Shown: positions 9,650-18,434, counted from the first letter of the stretch. The stretch: 64,000 nucleotides of DNA from Azospirillum sp. TSO22-1 (GCF_003116015.1 NZ_LGQZ01000107.1:1-64000), one strand, 5' to 3'. Numbers and translations: made by a program. Notes: generated by a model from the letters alone, not told the origin.

Positions 9650-10819
9650 TTAACGGCAGGTGGTGTCGAGGACCTCGCGCAGGCGCGTGATCTGCGCCGA
9701 GAGGTCGTGCGGGTGGTTGCCGACGAAGAAGCCCAGGTCGTGCGCGAGGTACGCGTTCTCGATGGGGCCCACCGTGTCGTAGTCGTAGTGCTTCAGCACG
9801 TCGTGGCGCAGGAAGCAGCCGCCGGTGATGATGCGGAAGCCGATGTCGGCGTCCTTCAGCGCGGCGAAGACCTTCTCGCGGTCCGGGTTGCGGGCCGGGT
9901 TGAGGATGATGGTGAAGCTGAACGACGAGGACTTCCCGTTCTCGCGCTGGATGATGAAGCGCTCGTCGCCGGCGAACAGCTCCTGGAACAGCTTGAGGTT
10001 CTTCCGGCGCGCCGCGGTCATGGCCGGCAGTTTCTTGAGCTGCTGGCGCCCCACCGCGGCCTCCAGCTCCAGCGGGCGGACGTTGTAGCCGGGCAGGATG
10101 AAGCGGTACGCCTCGAAATGGTCCGACGAGCGGCGCTCGTACAGCGGCGTGTCGGCCGGCAGATCGCGGGTCCAGCCGTGCGCCCGCATGGAGCGGCAGA
10201 GGTGCGCCAGCTCCGTGTCGTCGGTCAGGATCATCCCGCCTTCCATCGTCGAGATGTGGTGCGAGAAGAAGAAGCTGAAGGTGTTCAGGTCGCCGAAGGT
10301 GCCGGTCTTGCGGCCGTCCAGTTCGGCGTCCATGGATTCGCAATTGTCCTCCAGCACATACAGGCCGTGCGCGTCGGCGAAGGCACGCACCACGTCGAGC
10401 CCGGCCGGGTTGCCGAGGATCGACACCGGCACGATGGCCCCGGTCCGCGGCGTCAGCGCCTCTTCCAGCTTGGAGACGTCCATGTTGAGCGTGTCCAGCT
10501 CGACATCGACGAAGCGCAGCTTCAGCCCGTACTGCTGAAGCGGATGGTAGGTGGTGGCCCAGGAGATCGCCGGGACGATGACCTCGTCGCCGCGCTGCAG
10601 CGGCCGGTCCTTCTTGTAGGCGAGCGCCGCCACCCCGACCAGATTGGCCGAGGAACCGGAATTCACCATGATGCCGTGCTTCATGCCGAAATAGGCGGCG
10701 AACTCGCGCTCGAAGGCCGCGACCTCCGCCCCCATCGTGAACTGGCCCGACGCGATGACTTTTTGCATCGCCTCGACTTCTTCCGGTCCCCAGGAGGACG
10801 CCGCCAACTCGTAGAACAT
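9650..10819 (-). CDS. ColD/E1-like sugar 3-dehydratase with His for PLP-Lys
   Basis: This is a 389-residue DegT/DnrJ/EryC1-fold (type I PLP/PMP) enzyme. In ordinary sugar aminotransferases the Schiff-base lysine follows SFxxxK; here the segment reads FSFFFSHHISTMEGG, placing His187 at that position. Replacement by His is the hallmark of ColD (GDP-4-keto-6-deoxymannose 3-dehydratase, His188) and of the E1/RfbH dehydratase, which use PMP to remove the C3 hydroxyl and form 3-deoxy sugars. The length fits ColD rather than the longer, iron-sulfur E1 type, and I see no E1-type cysteine cluster. The ATG at 10819 is preferred because AGGGG lies 8 bases upstream; an in-frame GTG lies at 10828. Confidence 0.85.
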   Translation of the reverse strand: MFYELAASSWGPEEVEAMQKVIASGQFTMGAEVAAFEREFAAYFGMKHGIMVNSGSSANLVGVAALAYKKDRPLQRGDEVIVPAISWATTYHPLQQYGLKLRFVDVELDTLNMDVSKLEEALTPRTGAIVPVSILGNPAGLDVVRAFADAHGLYVLEDNCESMDAELDGRKTGTFGDLNTFSFFFSHHISTMEGGMILTDDTELAHLCRSMRAHGWTRDLPADTPLYERRSSDHFEAYRFILPGYNVRPLELEAAVGRQQLKKLPAMTAARRKNLKLFQELFAGDERFIIQRENGKSSSFSFTIILNPARNPDREKVFAALKDADIGFRIITGGCFLRHDVLKHYDYDTVGPIENAYLAHDLGFFVGNHPHDLSAQITRLREVLDTTCR

Positions 10820-10924
10820 CCGCACCACCCCTGCACGTCGGCCGCGGGCCTATTACCCGCCGCGGAACGGTAGGGGAATATTGGTCAAGAGATCATTAAT
10901 GGGGCGGAGAGTGCTCGCACCGAT

Positions 10925-11004
10925 CCCCCATCCCGACCTTCCCCCGCTGGGGGGGAAGGAGATGAAGCTCTCCCCCGCCGAGCGGGGGAGGGTTGGGTGG
11001 GGGT
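10925..11004. repeat. GC-rich double-hairpin repeat, copy 2
   Basis: Two inverted CCCCC/GGGGG hairpins lie within 80 bases: TTCCCCCGCTGGGGGGGAA, then TCCCCCGCCGAGCGGGGGA followed by GGGTTGGGTGGGGG. It occupies the 195-bp gap inside the sugar operon, between the E1-beta stop and the ColD-like start, and might attenuate read-through. It is in reverse orientation relative to copy 1. Confidence 0.65.
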
Positions 11005-11014
11005 ATTCCTCGTC

Positions 11015-12103
11015 TCAGAACGGCCCGCGGAACTGCGTCTGGTAGGCCAGCTTGGTGCGCTCCGGATCCGGCGTCCACGGCGCGTCCTTCGGCCGCACCA
11101 TGGCGTGGATGGTGGCGGCCACCGTGCCGGGGTTCGGGTAGAACTTCGCCTCCAGCACCGGCGACGGCGGGCAGGTCGTCGGCTCGAAGCCGATGCGCTT
11201 CACCGCGATGCCGGCGTCGCCGGCGCGCTCCAGCACCTGCGCGACGATCTCGGCGCTGGCGCCGCAGCTGGTCCAGCCATTGTCGGCGACCACCAGCCGC
11301 TTGGTGCGGCGAGCGGACTCGACGATGGTGTCGATGTCCAGCGGCGCCAGCCAGATCGGGTCGATGACCTCGGCCGAGACGCCGGCCTCGGCCAGCAACT
11401 CGCGGGCGCGCAGGCACTCCACCACCATGTTGGAGATGCCGACCACCGTCACGTCCTCGCCCGGCGCCACCACGCGCGCCTTGCCGGGGCGCACCTCGTA
11501 GGCGGCCTCGGGCACGTAGGCCTCGGTCGGGTAGAGCAGGCGGTGCTCCATGAAGATGACCGGGTTGTCGTCGCGAATCGCCGCGATCATGCAGCCCTTG
11601 ACGTCGTGCGCGTTGGAGGGCGCCACCACCTTCAGCCCCGGCACGTGCATGAACATGGAATGCAGCGCCTGCGAGTGCTGGGCGCCCTGCCCCCAGCTCT
11701 TGCCGATCATCGAGCGCACGACCAGCGGCACGCTGACCGAGCCGCCGTACATGTAGCGGGCCTTGGCGGCGATGTTGACCAGCTGGTTCATGCACAGCAG
11801 CAGGAAGTCCATGCGGATGTGCGTGTGGACCGGGCGCATGCCGGCCATGGCGGCGCCGATGGCGACACCGGTCATGGCATCCTCGGACAGCGGCGTGGTG
11901 AACACGCGCTCCGCCCCGAACTCCTGCAGCAGGCCGCGGGTCGAGCCCTGGATGCACTTGTGGTCGTCGACGTCGAGGCCGAAGACGAAGACGCTCTCGT
12001 CGCGCCGCATCTCCTGCGCGAAGGCCTCGCACAGGGCGTCGACGTAGCGGAGCAGGCGCCCCTCACCCGGATTAGGCCCCTTTTCAGGCGTAGACGTGGT
12101 CAT
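11015..12103 (-). CDS. Pyruvate-dehydrogenase-like E1 beta subunit (TPP transketolase type)
   Basis: This is a 362-residue protein with the E1-beta/AcoB fold: a pyrimidine-binding transketolase domain (residues ~15-190, with TTPLSEDAMTGVAIGAAMAG supplying the catalytic Glu loop) and a transketolase C-terminal domain (~205-330, AETGV-like AEAGVSAEVIDPIWLAPLD). Such subunits pair with E1-alpha to decarboxylate a 2-oxo acid and hold the activated aldehyde on thiamine diphosphate. It overlaps the E1-alpha gene by about 20 bases and is co-transcribed. No E2 or E3 is nearby, so a role in ordinary oxidative decarboxylation is doubtful. Within a sugar operon it could deliver a two-carbon unit to a keto-sugar, as proposed for AviB1/AviB2 of avilamycin biosynthesis. 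Confidence 0.88.
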   Translation of the reverse strand: MTTSTPEKGPNPGEGRLLRYVDALCEAFAQEMRRDESVFVFGLDVDDHKCIQGSTRGLLQEFGAERVFTTPLSEDAMTGVAIGAAMAGMRPVHTHIRMDFLLLCMNQLVNIAAKARYMYGGSVSVPLVVRSMIGKSWGQGAQHSQALHSMFMHVPGLKVVAPSNAHDVKGCMIAAIRDDNPVIFMEHRLLYPTEAYVPEAAYEVRPGKARVVAPGEDVTVVGISNMVVECLRARELLAEAGVSAEVIDPIWLAPLDIDTIVESARRTKRLVVADNGWTSCGASAEIVAQVLERAGDAGIAVKRIGFEPTTCPPSPVLEAKFYPNPGTVAATIHAMVRPKDAPWTPDPERTKLAYQTQFRGPF

Positions 12104-13055
12104 AGAGATCCTCGGGATCCGGGAAGGGGGTTTCCTCCGCGAAGGCGAAGGCGGCGGCGACGGCCAAGCGCACCTCGGCGTCGATGCGCTCGACCACCGA
12201 CGCGTCGAGCATGCGGGCGAGGCGCGGCACCTGGTCGTCCTCGATCCAGGGGATCAGCTCGGCCTGCGAGCGGTAGCCCTGGTCGTAGTCCTGGTTGGGG
12301 CCGACGTGCTCCTGCCAGCGGTAGCAGTCGACCTCCAGGAACACCGGACCGCCGCCGCCGCGCATGGCGCGCACCGCCTCCTCGGCCCGCGCGCGCACCT
12401 CGAAGACGTCGCCGCTGGTGACGTGGTGGGCCGGCATGCCGTAGGTGGCCGCCCGCTCGCACAGGCGGTCGGTGGCCCAGCGCTTGGCGCGCGGCTCGTG
12501 GATGGCGTAGCCGTTGTTCTCGCAGACGAACAGCACCGGCAGCTTCTGCAGCGCCGCGAAGTTCAGCGTCTCGGCCAGACAGCCCTCCTCCGAGGCGCCG
12601 TCGCCGAAGAAGCAGGCGACCACGCCACCCGTCCCCTTGCGCCGGTCGGCCAGCGCGAAGCCGGCGGCGATCGGAATGCTGGTGCCGACCACGGCGGAGC
12701 CGCCGATGACGCCGGCCTTGCTGTCCACCAGGTGCATGGAGCCGCCGCGGCCCTGCGCGCAGCCGGCCTTCCGGCCGTACATCTCCGCCACCATGGCGGC
12801 CATGTCGCCGCCCTTGGCGATGTAGGCGGCGTGGCCGCGGTAGGTGATGGAGACGTGGTCGCGCGGCTGCAGCACGTCGCAGACGCCGACGGACACGAAC
12901 TCCTGCCCGATGGACAGGTGGACCGGGCTCTTGATCTTGTCGGTGGGGTAGACCCGCGCCACCTCCTCTTCGAGCACCCGGATCAGGCGGAGCTGGTGGT
13001 ACAGGCGGGTCACCGTCTCCAGCGACGGCGTGCCCGCGGCGACTGCGTTCTGCAT
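12084..13055 (-). CDS. Pyruvate-dehydrogenase-like E1 alpha subunit (TPP-binding)
   Basis: This 323-residue E1-alpha/AcoA-type subunit carries the TPP-binding motif GDGASEEGCLAETLNFA, ending ENNGYAIH, at about residues 165-200. Other family landmarks are HLSIGQE at about residue 50, YRGHAAYIAKG at about 73 and GRGGSMHL at about 103. It is the first gene of the sugar operon and overlaps the E1-beta gene, so the two are translated together as an alpha2-beta2 enzyme. The ATG at 13055 is used; an in-frame GTG lies three codons upstream and neither has a good ribosome site. Biochemically it could use pyruvate or acetoin. The setting among nucleotide-sugar genes argues for carbon-chain transfer rather than central metabolism. 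Confidence 0.88.
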   Translation of the reverse strand: MQNAVAAGTPSLETVTRLYHQLRLIRVLEEEVARVYPTDKIKSPVHLSIGQEFVSVGVCDVLQPRDHVSITYRGHAAYIAKGGDMAAMVAEMYGRKAGCAQGRGGSMHLVDSKAGVIGGSAVVGTSIPIAAGFALADRRKGTGGVVACFFGDGASEEGCLAETLNFAALQKLPVLFVCENNGYAIHEPRAKRWATDRLCERAATYGMPAHHVTSGDVFEVRARAEEAVRAMRGGGGPVFLEVDCYRWQEHVGPNQDYDQGYRSQAELIPWIEDDQVPRLARMLDASVVERIDAEVRLAVAAAFAFAEETPFPDPEDLYDHVYA

Positions 13056-13152
13056 TGGCGACACCCGGAAGTTCAGGCGCAGTATACCGGGCTACCCCGA
13101 AGGAACAAGTCTTCGCCCCGTGTCTTCTGGGGGACTTCGCGCTGGAGGAGGC

Positions 13153-14979
13153 TCAGGCCGCGCTGTCGGCCTCGACCGGTTGCGGCGCCGGCTGCGGGGC
13201 GACGCGCGGGAAGCGGACGACGAAACGCACGCCGGCGCGCGCCGGGCTGTCCAGCTCGATCCAGCCGCCCAGCCGCGCCGTCACCAGATTGAACACGATG
13301 TGCAGGCCGAGGCCGGTGTTGCCGGAGCTGCGCTTGGTGGTGAAGAACGGGTCGAACACCTTGGCGCGGCAGTCCGCCGGGATGCCACGGCCGTCGTCGG
13401 TGTAGACCACCTCGACCGTCCGCGGATCCGGCGTGGAGACGGTGACCAGCAGGTTGCCGGTCTGCCCCTCGGCGAAGCCGTGGTCGAGCGAGTTCATCAC
13501 CAGATTGGTCAGCACCTGCGCCAGCGCGCCGGGGTAGCCGTCGATCTCGACGCCGTCCGGGCAGTCGATGGACATGACGTGGCCGGCCTTGCGCCACGCC
13601 GGCTTGAGGCCGGTCGCCAGATCCTCCAGCCACTCCCGCAGGCGGAAGCGGCGGCGGTCGTCGGCGACCTGATCGCTGGCCAGCTGCTTGAAGCTCTGCA
13701 CCAGCCCGGCGGCGCGGGCGATGTGCGACTGCACCAGCCCGGTGGTCTCGCGCGCGATGCCGACGTAGCGCTCGAAGTCCACCTTGCGCAGCCGGGCTTC
13801 GCCGGACAGCTTCTCCAGCTTCACCGTCTCGTCGCCGAGGTGCGAGGTGGCGGTCAGCGCGATGCCCAGCGGCGTGTTGATCTCGTGCGCCACGCCGGCC
13901 ACCAGGGATCCCAGCGAGGCCATCTTTTCCGCCTGCACCAGATGCGCCTGCGCGGCCTTCAGCTGCTCGTGCGCCACCCGCTCGCTGTCCAGCGCGGCGG
14001 TCAGCGCCTCGGTCTGCTCCGCCAGACGGGTGTTGGCGGCCGACAGCTCCTCGGTCGAGCGGGTCACCGACGTCTTCCACTGGGTGAACAGCTGGTAGCC
14101 GAAGTACGAGGCGAAGACGATGATCACCGTCATCACCCAGTAGATCGCCCGGGTCGACTCGACCAGCGTCGCCGCCCCGGTCGCCGCCCCGGTCGCCAGT
14201 GGCCTCTCGAATGCATCGACGTTCAGGCGCACCGACAGGTAGAGGAACAGCAGCACGCCGCCGAGGATCAGCGCGGCGCCGCCCAGCGTGTGGCGCGCCG
14301 TCACGTCGGCGTGGCCCGCGCCGGTCCAGCGCGCCGAGCGCCAGCGCGTCACCGCCGGCCCCAGCAACGCCAGCACCGGCGCCACGATCCCGAGATTCTG
14401 CAGGAAGGCGCCCAGCCACCAGCCCTGCCAGATCGGCAGCACCTGCTGGGCACCGACGTTGCTGGTGGTGATCCAGATGAACGACCCCGTCGAACCGAAC
14501 ACGCCGCCGACGAAGGACAGCAGCACGAAGAACAGCACCGCGTTCAGCGAGCGCAGATCGTGCGGCACGGGAATCGCCCGGTAGGCGATGGCGAACACCG
14601 CCAGCCCGACCGGATCGGCGAAGGCGAAGATCAGCGACCACCCCACCGGCATGCCGGAATACAGCGCCAGCGCCAGCGTCGACAGGTAGGCCGGCAGGAA
14701 ACCCCACCAGAAGCCGAACCACAGCACCCAGAAGGCGGCGAAGACCAGCGGCGGGTAGATGGTGACGTACACGTCGGTGCCGCCGAAGTGCAGTGGCACG
14801 CCCGACCATTCGTAGATGATGGAGGCCAGCCCCAGGCCGATGCTGGCGGCGATGGTGGCGAGCCACAGCGCGACGACCAGGATCCGGTCGGGAAGACTCC
14901 CACCGTTCCGGAACCCCCGGAGGGACACCGGCCGGTAGATGGTCAGCGCGCTCGGATCTTCCCCGCCCCGCTCGAACAT
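13153..14979 (-). CDS. Membrane sensor histidine kinase with MASE1-like input domain
   Basis: This is a 608-residue histidine kinase. The first ~290 residues hold about eight hydrophobic segments resembling a MASE1-type integral membrane sensor (ILVVALWLATIAASIGLG, VGLAVFAIAY, LGGAALILGGVLLFLYL and others), followed by a short coiled coil (TEELSAANTRLAEQTEAL). The phosphoacceptor sits in VAHEINTPLG at about residue 365. The ATPase domain has N (NLVMNSLDHGF), G1 (DDGRGIP) and G2 (SGNTGLGLHIV) boxes. No receiver domain or partner regulator lies adjacent. It is upstream of, and on the same strand as, the sugar operon across a 97-bp gap, so it could be co-transcribed with it. The signal is unknown. 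Confidence 0.85.
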   Translation of the reverse strand: MFERGGEDPSALTIYRPVSLRGFRNGGSLPDRILVVALWLATIAASIGLGLASIIYEWSGVPLHFGGTDVYVTIYPPLVFAAFWVLWFGFWWGFLPAYLSTLALALYSGMPVGWSLIFAFADPVGLAVFAIAYRAIPVPHDLRSLNAVLFFVLLSFVGGVFGSTGSFIWITTSNVGAQQVLPIWQGWWLGAFLQNLGIVAPVLALLGPAVTRWRSARWTGAGHADVTARHTLGGAALILGGVLLFLYLSVRLNVDAFERPLATGAATGAATLVESTRAIYWVMTVIIVFASYFGYQLFTQWKTSVTRSTEELSAANTRLAEQTEALTAALDSERVAHEQLKAAQAHLVQAEKMASLGSLVAGVAHEINTPLGIALTATSHLGDETVKLEKLSGEARLRKVDFERYVGIARETTGLVQSHIARAAGLVQSFKQLASDQVADDRRRFRLREWLEDLATGLKPAWRKAGHVMSIDCPDGVEIDGYPGALAQVLTNLVMNSLDHGFAEGQTGNLLVTVSTPDPRTVEVVYTDDGRGIPADCRAKVFDPFFTTKRSSGNTGLGLHIVFNLVTARLGGWIELDSPARAGVRFVVRFPRVAPQPAPQPVEADSAA

Positions 14980-15091
14980 TGTCCCCCGAATGCCAGCGCC
15001 GGACGCGATCCGGCGTGCCGCAACGCGTGCGGAACGTGTGCGGCAATACTACTCATATTCAGAAAGGGGATCAAAGGCTTTGCGGGCCGTA

Positions 15092-17344
15092 CTACGGCTG
15101 CGTGCCTTTGCCGCCGCGCCGACGCGAGGGCGGACGGCCGCGCCCCGGCTGGGCCGGCGGCGGCTTCTGGGCGTGGTGGAAATGCGGATGCGCCGCCCCG
15201 CCGGCCTCCGCCGGGCGGCCGCGGCGGTCGCCGCGCGGCCCCGCCGAGCGGTCGACTCGCTGCCCGTAGCACGAATCGCACACGCGGAACCGGTGGTTCG
15301 CCTTCAGCCGGGTGCCGCACACCGGGCAGGCGCGGGCCAGGCTGCGCTCGGCCAGCGTGCGCTCGATGAAGGCGTTCAGCATGGCCCGGCGCTCCAGGCA
15401 CAGGTCCATCTCCGGGTACGCCTCGGGGAAGCGGTAGGACAGCCACGCGTAGGCGGTGAGGTCCTTCACCGCGCGCTCCGCCGCCTCCAGCTCGACGTCG
15501 GTGCCGACGCGGTGGTGGAAGCGCTCGGCCGCCTCCGGCGCGGTGTTGGGCTTTTCGCGGCCCTGGTTGAACGCCCACTGCGCCAGCAGGCGCAGCTGGT
15601 TCTGGTCGCGCACGTCCACCGGGCAGCGCGCCAGCATGTCGCGGGTGGCCAGCGGCAGCTTCGCCTTGTCCACCGCGGCGGCGGCCTGGATGCGCTGCTC
15701 CAGGTCGGTCATGCGGAAGGTCTGGCTGGCGCGCAGCAGCTCCTGCCCGGCGGTGCGCAGCACCTTGGTCAGGCTGTCGGTGTCCAGCTCGCGGGCGATC
15801 GCCTCGACGTGGATCAGGTTGGGCGAGATCCAGGAGCGCGGGTCCTCCGGCGGCACCGGCGGCGAGGTCAGCGCGCGGCGGACGGAATTGATGCTCTCGC
15901 CCTCCAGCACGGCGACGCGGCCCTCCTCGTGCATGCCGAAGCGCCCCGCCCGCCCGCCGATCTGGCGGATCTCCGAGGCGTTCAGCTCGCGCTCCTCCCG
16001 CCCGTCGTACTTGCGGGTGACCGACAGCACGACGCGGGCGATGGGCAGGTTGAGGCCCATGCCGATGGCATCGGTGGCGACCAGCACGTCGGCCTGCCCC
16101 TCGCGGAACCGCCGCGCCTCGGCGCGCCGCACCTCCGGCGACAGCGCGCCGTAGATCACCGCCACGGTGTGGCCGCGCGCCAGCAGGTCGCGGCGCAGCC
16201 CCATCACGTCGCGGCGCGAGAACGCCACGACGGCGTCGTTCTGCTTCACGGCGGAGAGCGCGACCGGTTCCTCCTGCACGCGCAGCGGCGACTTGCGGGT
16301 GAACTCGACCACCTCCAGGTCCTCGCCCATGGCGTCGGCGAGGCGCTTGACGTAGGGGATGGCGTCGGCCGAGCCGGTCATCAGGATCTCCGGCGCCGCC
16401 ACGCCGGCCACCGCCTGGGTCCACGCCCAGCCTCGGTCGGGATCGCCGATCATCTGGATCTCGTCGATGACGCAGGCGCCCCAGACGCGGACGGTGTTGA
16501 CCATCTCGATGGTGGAGGACACGAAGGTCGCGCCGGGGCGCACGTCGCGCTCCTCGCCGGTGACGAGGCTGCACGCCTTGCCGCGCGTCTCCAGCGCCTC
16601 CTGCCCCTCCAGCGCCAGCAGGCGCAGCGGGGCGAGGTAGCAGCCGCTCTCCGCCACCGCCAGCCGGTCCATGGCGGCGTGCGTCTTGCCGGAATTGGTC
16701 GGGCCGACGAACAGCCGCAGCTTGCGCACCATGGCGCGGGCGGCGGCGAAGCTGTCCAGGTAGACGCCGAGGCCCGACGCGTTCTCCAGCTGCTGGCGCC
16801 GCACGCGCTGGCCGATGCGCGCGGCGGCGGTGGAGAACCCCTCCTCCAGCGCGTCGAGCAGCGCCTGAAGCCGGGGAATGCGCCCGCCGAAGGTGGCGGC
16901 GCGGCCGAGGTCGTCGGCCACCGCCTTGGGCCGCCACGCCTCACCGAAGCCGGCGGCGCGCTCCTCCATGGACCGGAACCAGGCATCGACGCGCGCCTTG
17001 GCCTTGGCGATGGCGGAGGAGCCGAGCACCGCCGTCTTCACCTGCTTGCCGAGCAGCTTGGCCTGCGGCCGGCCGAAGCCCTCCGGCGCCACCAGCAGGC
17101 CCCACAGCTCCGCCTCGACGTCGGGCAGCGGGCCGACCGGCACGCGGAAGCGCAGGCGCAGCCGGCGGTCGGTGCCGGGCACCGTCACGTCGTGCACCAC
17201 GGTGACCGACCAGCGCGCCGGCGTCGAATCGGCGTCCACCTCGATGCCGTCGCCGCGCACCACCGCGGCGACCGCGCGCAGCGCGTCGCGCCGGTCCCAT
17301 TCGTCGGCGGTGCCGGGAGTCTTCGGGGTGTCGTCGGAAGCCAT
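15092..17344 (-). CDS. Suv3-type ATP-dependent RNA helicase
   Basis: This is a 750-residue SF2 helicase of the mitochondrial-Suv3/alphaproteobacterial type, expected to unwind structured RNA, probably for degradation. The N-terminal ~200 residues are a lineage-specific region. Walker A is GPTNSGKTHA, motif II is DEIQ (DEIQMIGD), which is diagnostic of Suv3, then SADAIPYV and the motif VI region QIGGRAGRFG. Two CxxC pairs near residues 675 and 694 (CPVCGTRL, CDSC) look like a zinc ribbon, followed by a basic, low-complexity tail rich in RGRP. The ATG at 17344 precedes the acidic stretch MASDDTPK. It is a housekeeping-type gene and no operon partner is clear. Confidence 0.92.
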   Translation of the reverse strand: MASDDTPKTPGTADEWDRRDALRAVAAVVRGDGIEVDADSTPARWSVTVVHDVTVPGTDRRLRLRFRVPVGPLPDVEAELWGLLVAPEGFGRPQAKLLGKQVKTAVLGSSAIAKAKARVDAWFRSMEERAAGFGEAWRPKAVADDLGRAATFGGRIPRLQALLDALEEGFSTAAARIGQRVRRQQLENASGLGVYLDSFAAARAMVRKLRLFVGPTNSGKTHAAMDRLAVAESGCYLAPLRLLALEGQEALETRGKACSLVTGEERDVRPGATFVSSTIEMVNTVRVWGACVIDEIQMIGDPDRGWAWTQAVAGVAAPEILMTGSADAIPYVKRLADAMGEDLEVVEFTRKSPLRVQEEPVALSAVKQNDAVVAFSRRDVMGLRRDLLARGHTVAVIYGALSPEVRRAEARRFREGQADVLVATDAIGMGLNLPIARVVLSVTRKYDGREERELNASEIRQIGGRAGRFGMHEEGRVAVLEGESINSVRRALTSPPVPPEDPRSWISPNLIHVEAIARELDTDSLTKVLRTAGQELLRASQTFRMTDLEQRIQAAAAVDKAKLPLATRDMLARCPVDVRDQNQLRLLAQWAFNQGREKPNTAPEAAERFHHRVGTDVELEAAERAVKDLTAYAWLSYRFPEAYPEMDLCLERRAMLNAFIERTLAERSLARACPVCGTRLKANHRFRVCDSCYGQRVDRSAGPRGDRRGRPAEAGGAAHPHFHHAQKPPPAQPGRGRPPSRRRGGKGTQP

Positions 17345-17663
17345 TTTTCGTCCTTGGGGCGCGGCCGGGTTGCCCGCGGAAAGTAACCCTATATGGGCGG
17401 CGGACGCACGCGCAGCAAGCCGAATCCCGCCGGGGTAAGCGGGACCTCCGCCGCGGGCTAACCCGCAAGTCCCCGGGTTTCGCCGATCCCGCCGCGGCAC
17501 CGGAGCCGCCCCTTCCCAACATGACGCCCGGTGCGGCCGACCGACCGGCGCGATCGAAGGGGGTAGTAACGAATCCCGTCTCTCCGAACGCGGCGGCGTC
17601 ATGCAAACTTGAGTAATTGGGACAAGAACACAGTGGGCGCGACTGATTGGTCAGGAGATGCGA
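17345..17663. other. Divergent intergenic region, helicase / WecG-like
   Basis: This 319-bp gap lies between divergently transcribed genes, so both promoters must be here. It is slightly less GC-rich near 17590-17640. I see no RNA gene, clear operator palindrome or convincing short gene. AGGAG at 17653-17657 is the ribosome site of the plus-strand gene. Confidence 0.5.
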
Positions 17664-18431
17664 ATGACAAATCCGCGTGAGGTCCTGACGCTGATCGACA
17701 ACATCCGGCTTATACATTCGGACGAGCAGCGGCGCGACTTGATTAGATCGTTGGGAAAGGTGGACAGGCCGACGATCCTGTCGTTCGTCAATGTCCACGC
17801 GGTGAACCTGTGCTGGTCGTCGGCGACGGTCTACGACGCCTTCCGGGCGTCGGACGTGGTGCTGCGCGACGGCATCGGCCTGTCGGTCGCCCTCAAGGCG
17901 CTGGGCATCGGGCCCGGGCTGAACATGAACGGCACCGACTTCATCCCGCTGCTGCTGCAAACCCTGCCCAAGCGCCGGCTCGCCGTCTACGGCACCGCCA
18001 CGCCCTGGCTGGAGCGCGCCCGCATCCACCTGGAGAACACCACGCCGCACATCATCGCCGACATGCTGCACGGCTTCCACCCGGCCGAGCGCTACCTGGA
18101 AAGCGCGCGGCGGCACCGGCCGGACGTCATCGTGCTGGCGATGGGCATGCCGCGCCAGGAGGAGATGGCGGTGCGGCTCCGCCAATCCCTGGACCACCCC
18201 GTGCTGATCGTCAACGGCGGGGCCATCGTCGATTTCATGGCGCGCCGCTTCGACCGCGCCCCGGTGGTCTTCCAGCGCCTCGGCCTGGAATGGGCCTACC
18301 GCATGGCGCAGGAGCCGCGCCGCCTCTACCGCCGCTACGTCCACGGCGGCTTCCGCTTCGCCCGCAATCTCATGCTGCTGCGTCGCGCCGCCAGCGCCCG
18401 CCAGAGCGGCGCCCAAGCACAAGGAGTCTGA
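17664..18431 (+). CDS. WecG/TagA/CpsF-family glycosyltransferase
   Basis: This 255-residue GT26-family glycosyltransferase adds a sugar (often N-acetyl-mannosaminuronic acid or a relative) to a lipid-linked intermediate at the cytoplasmic face. Family motifs are the DGIGLSVALKALG stretch, NMNGTDFIP, the AMGMPRQE loop near residue 167 and GLEWAYRMAQEPRRLYRRY near residue 210, which is the membrane-associating C-terminal segment. I prefer the ATG at 17664 because AGGAG is 6 bases upstream, whereas the ATG at 17658 directly abuts it. A tyrosine autokinase begins 3 bases after its stop, so it is the first gene of an exopolysaccharide operon. The acceptor and donor sugars are unknown. Confidence 0.88.
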   Translation: MTNPREVLTLIDNIRLIHSDEQRRDLIRSLGKVDRPTILSFVNVHAVNLCWSSATVYDAFRASDVVLRDGIGLSVALKALGIGPGLNMNGTDFIPLLLQTLPKRRLAVYGTATPWLERARIHLENTTPHIIADMLHGFHPAERYLESARRHRPDVIVLAMGMPRQEEMAVRLRQSLDHPVLIVNGGAIVDFMARRFDRAPVVFQRLGLEWAYRMAQEPRRLYRRYVHGGFRFARNLMLLRRAASARQSGAQAQGV

Positions 18432-18434
18432 GCC

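Noticed and set aside
9650..10819. Labelling the DegT/DnrJ-fold protein a sugar aminotransferase
   Set aside because: The catalytic lysine position is histidine, which is incompatible with ordinary transamination and matches ColD/E1 dehydratases.
13030..15369. Plus-strand open frame of 779 codons over the membrane histidine kinase
   Set aside because: It is antisense to the kinase, whose H, N, G1 and G2 boxes are intact; the translated sequence is Arg/Gln/Pro-rich noise.
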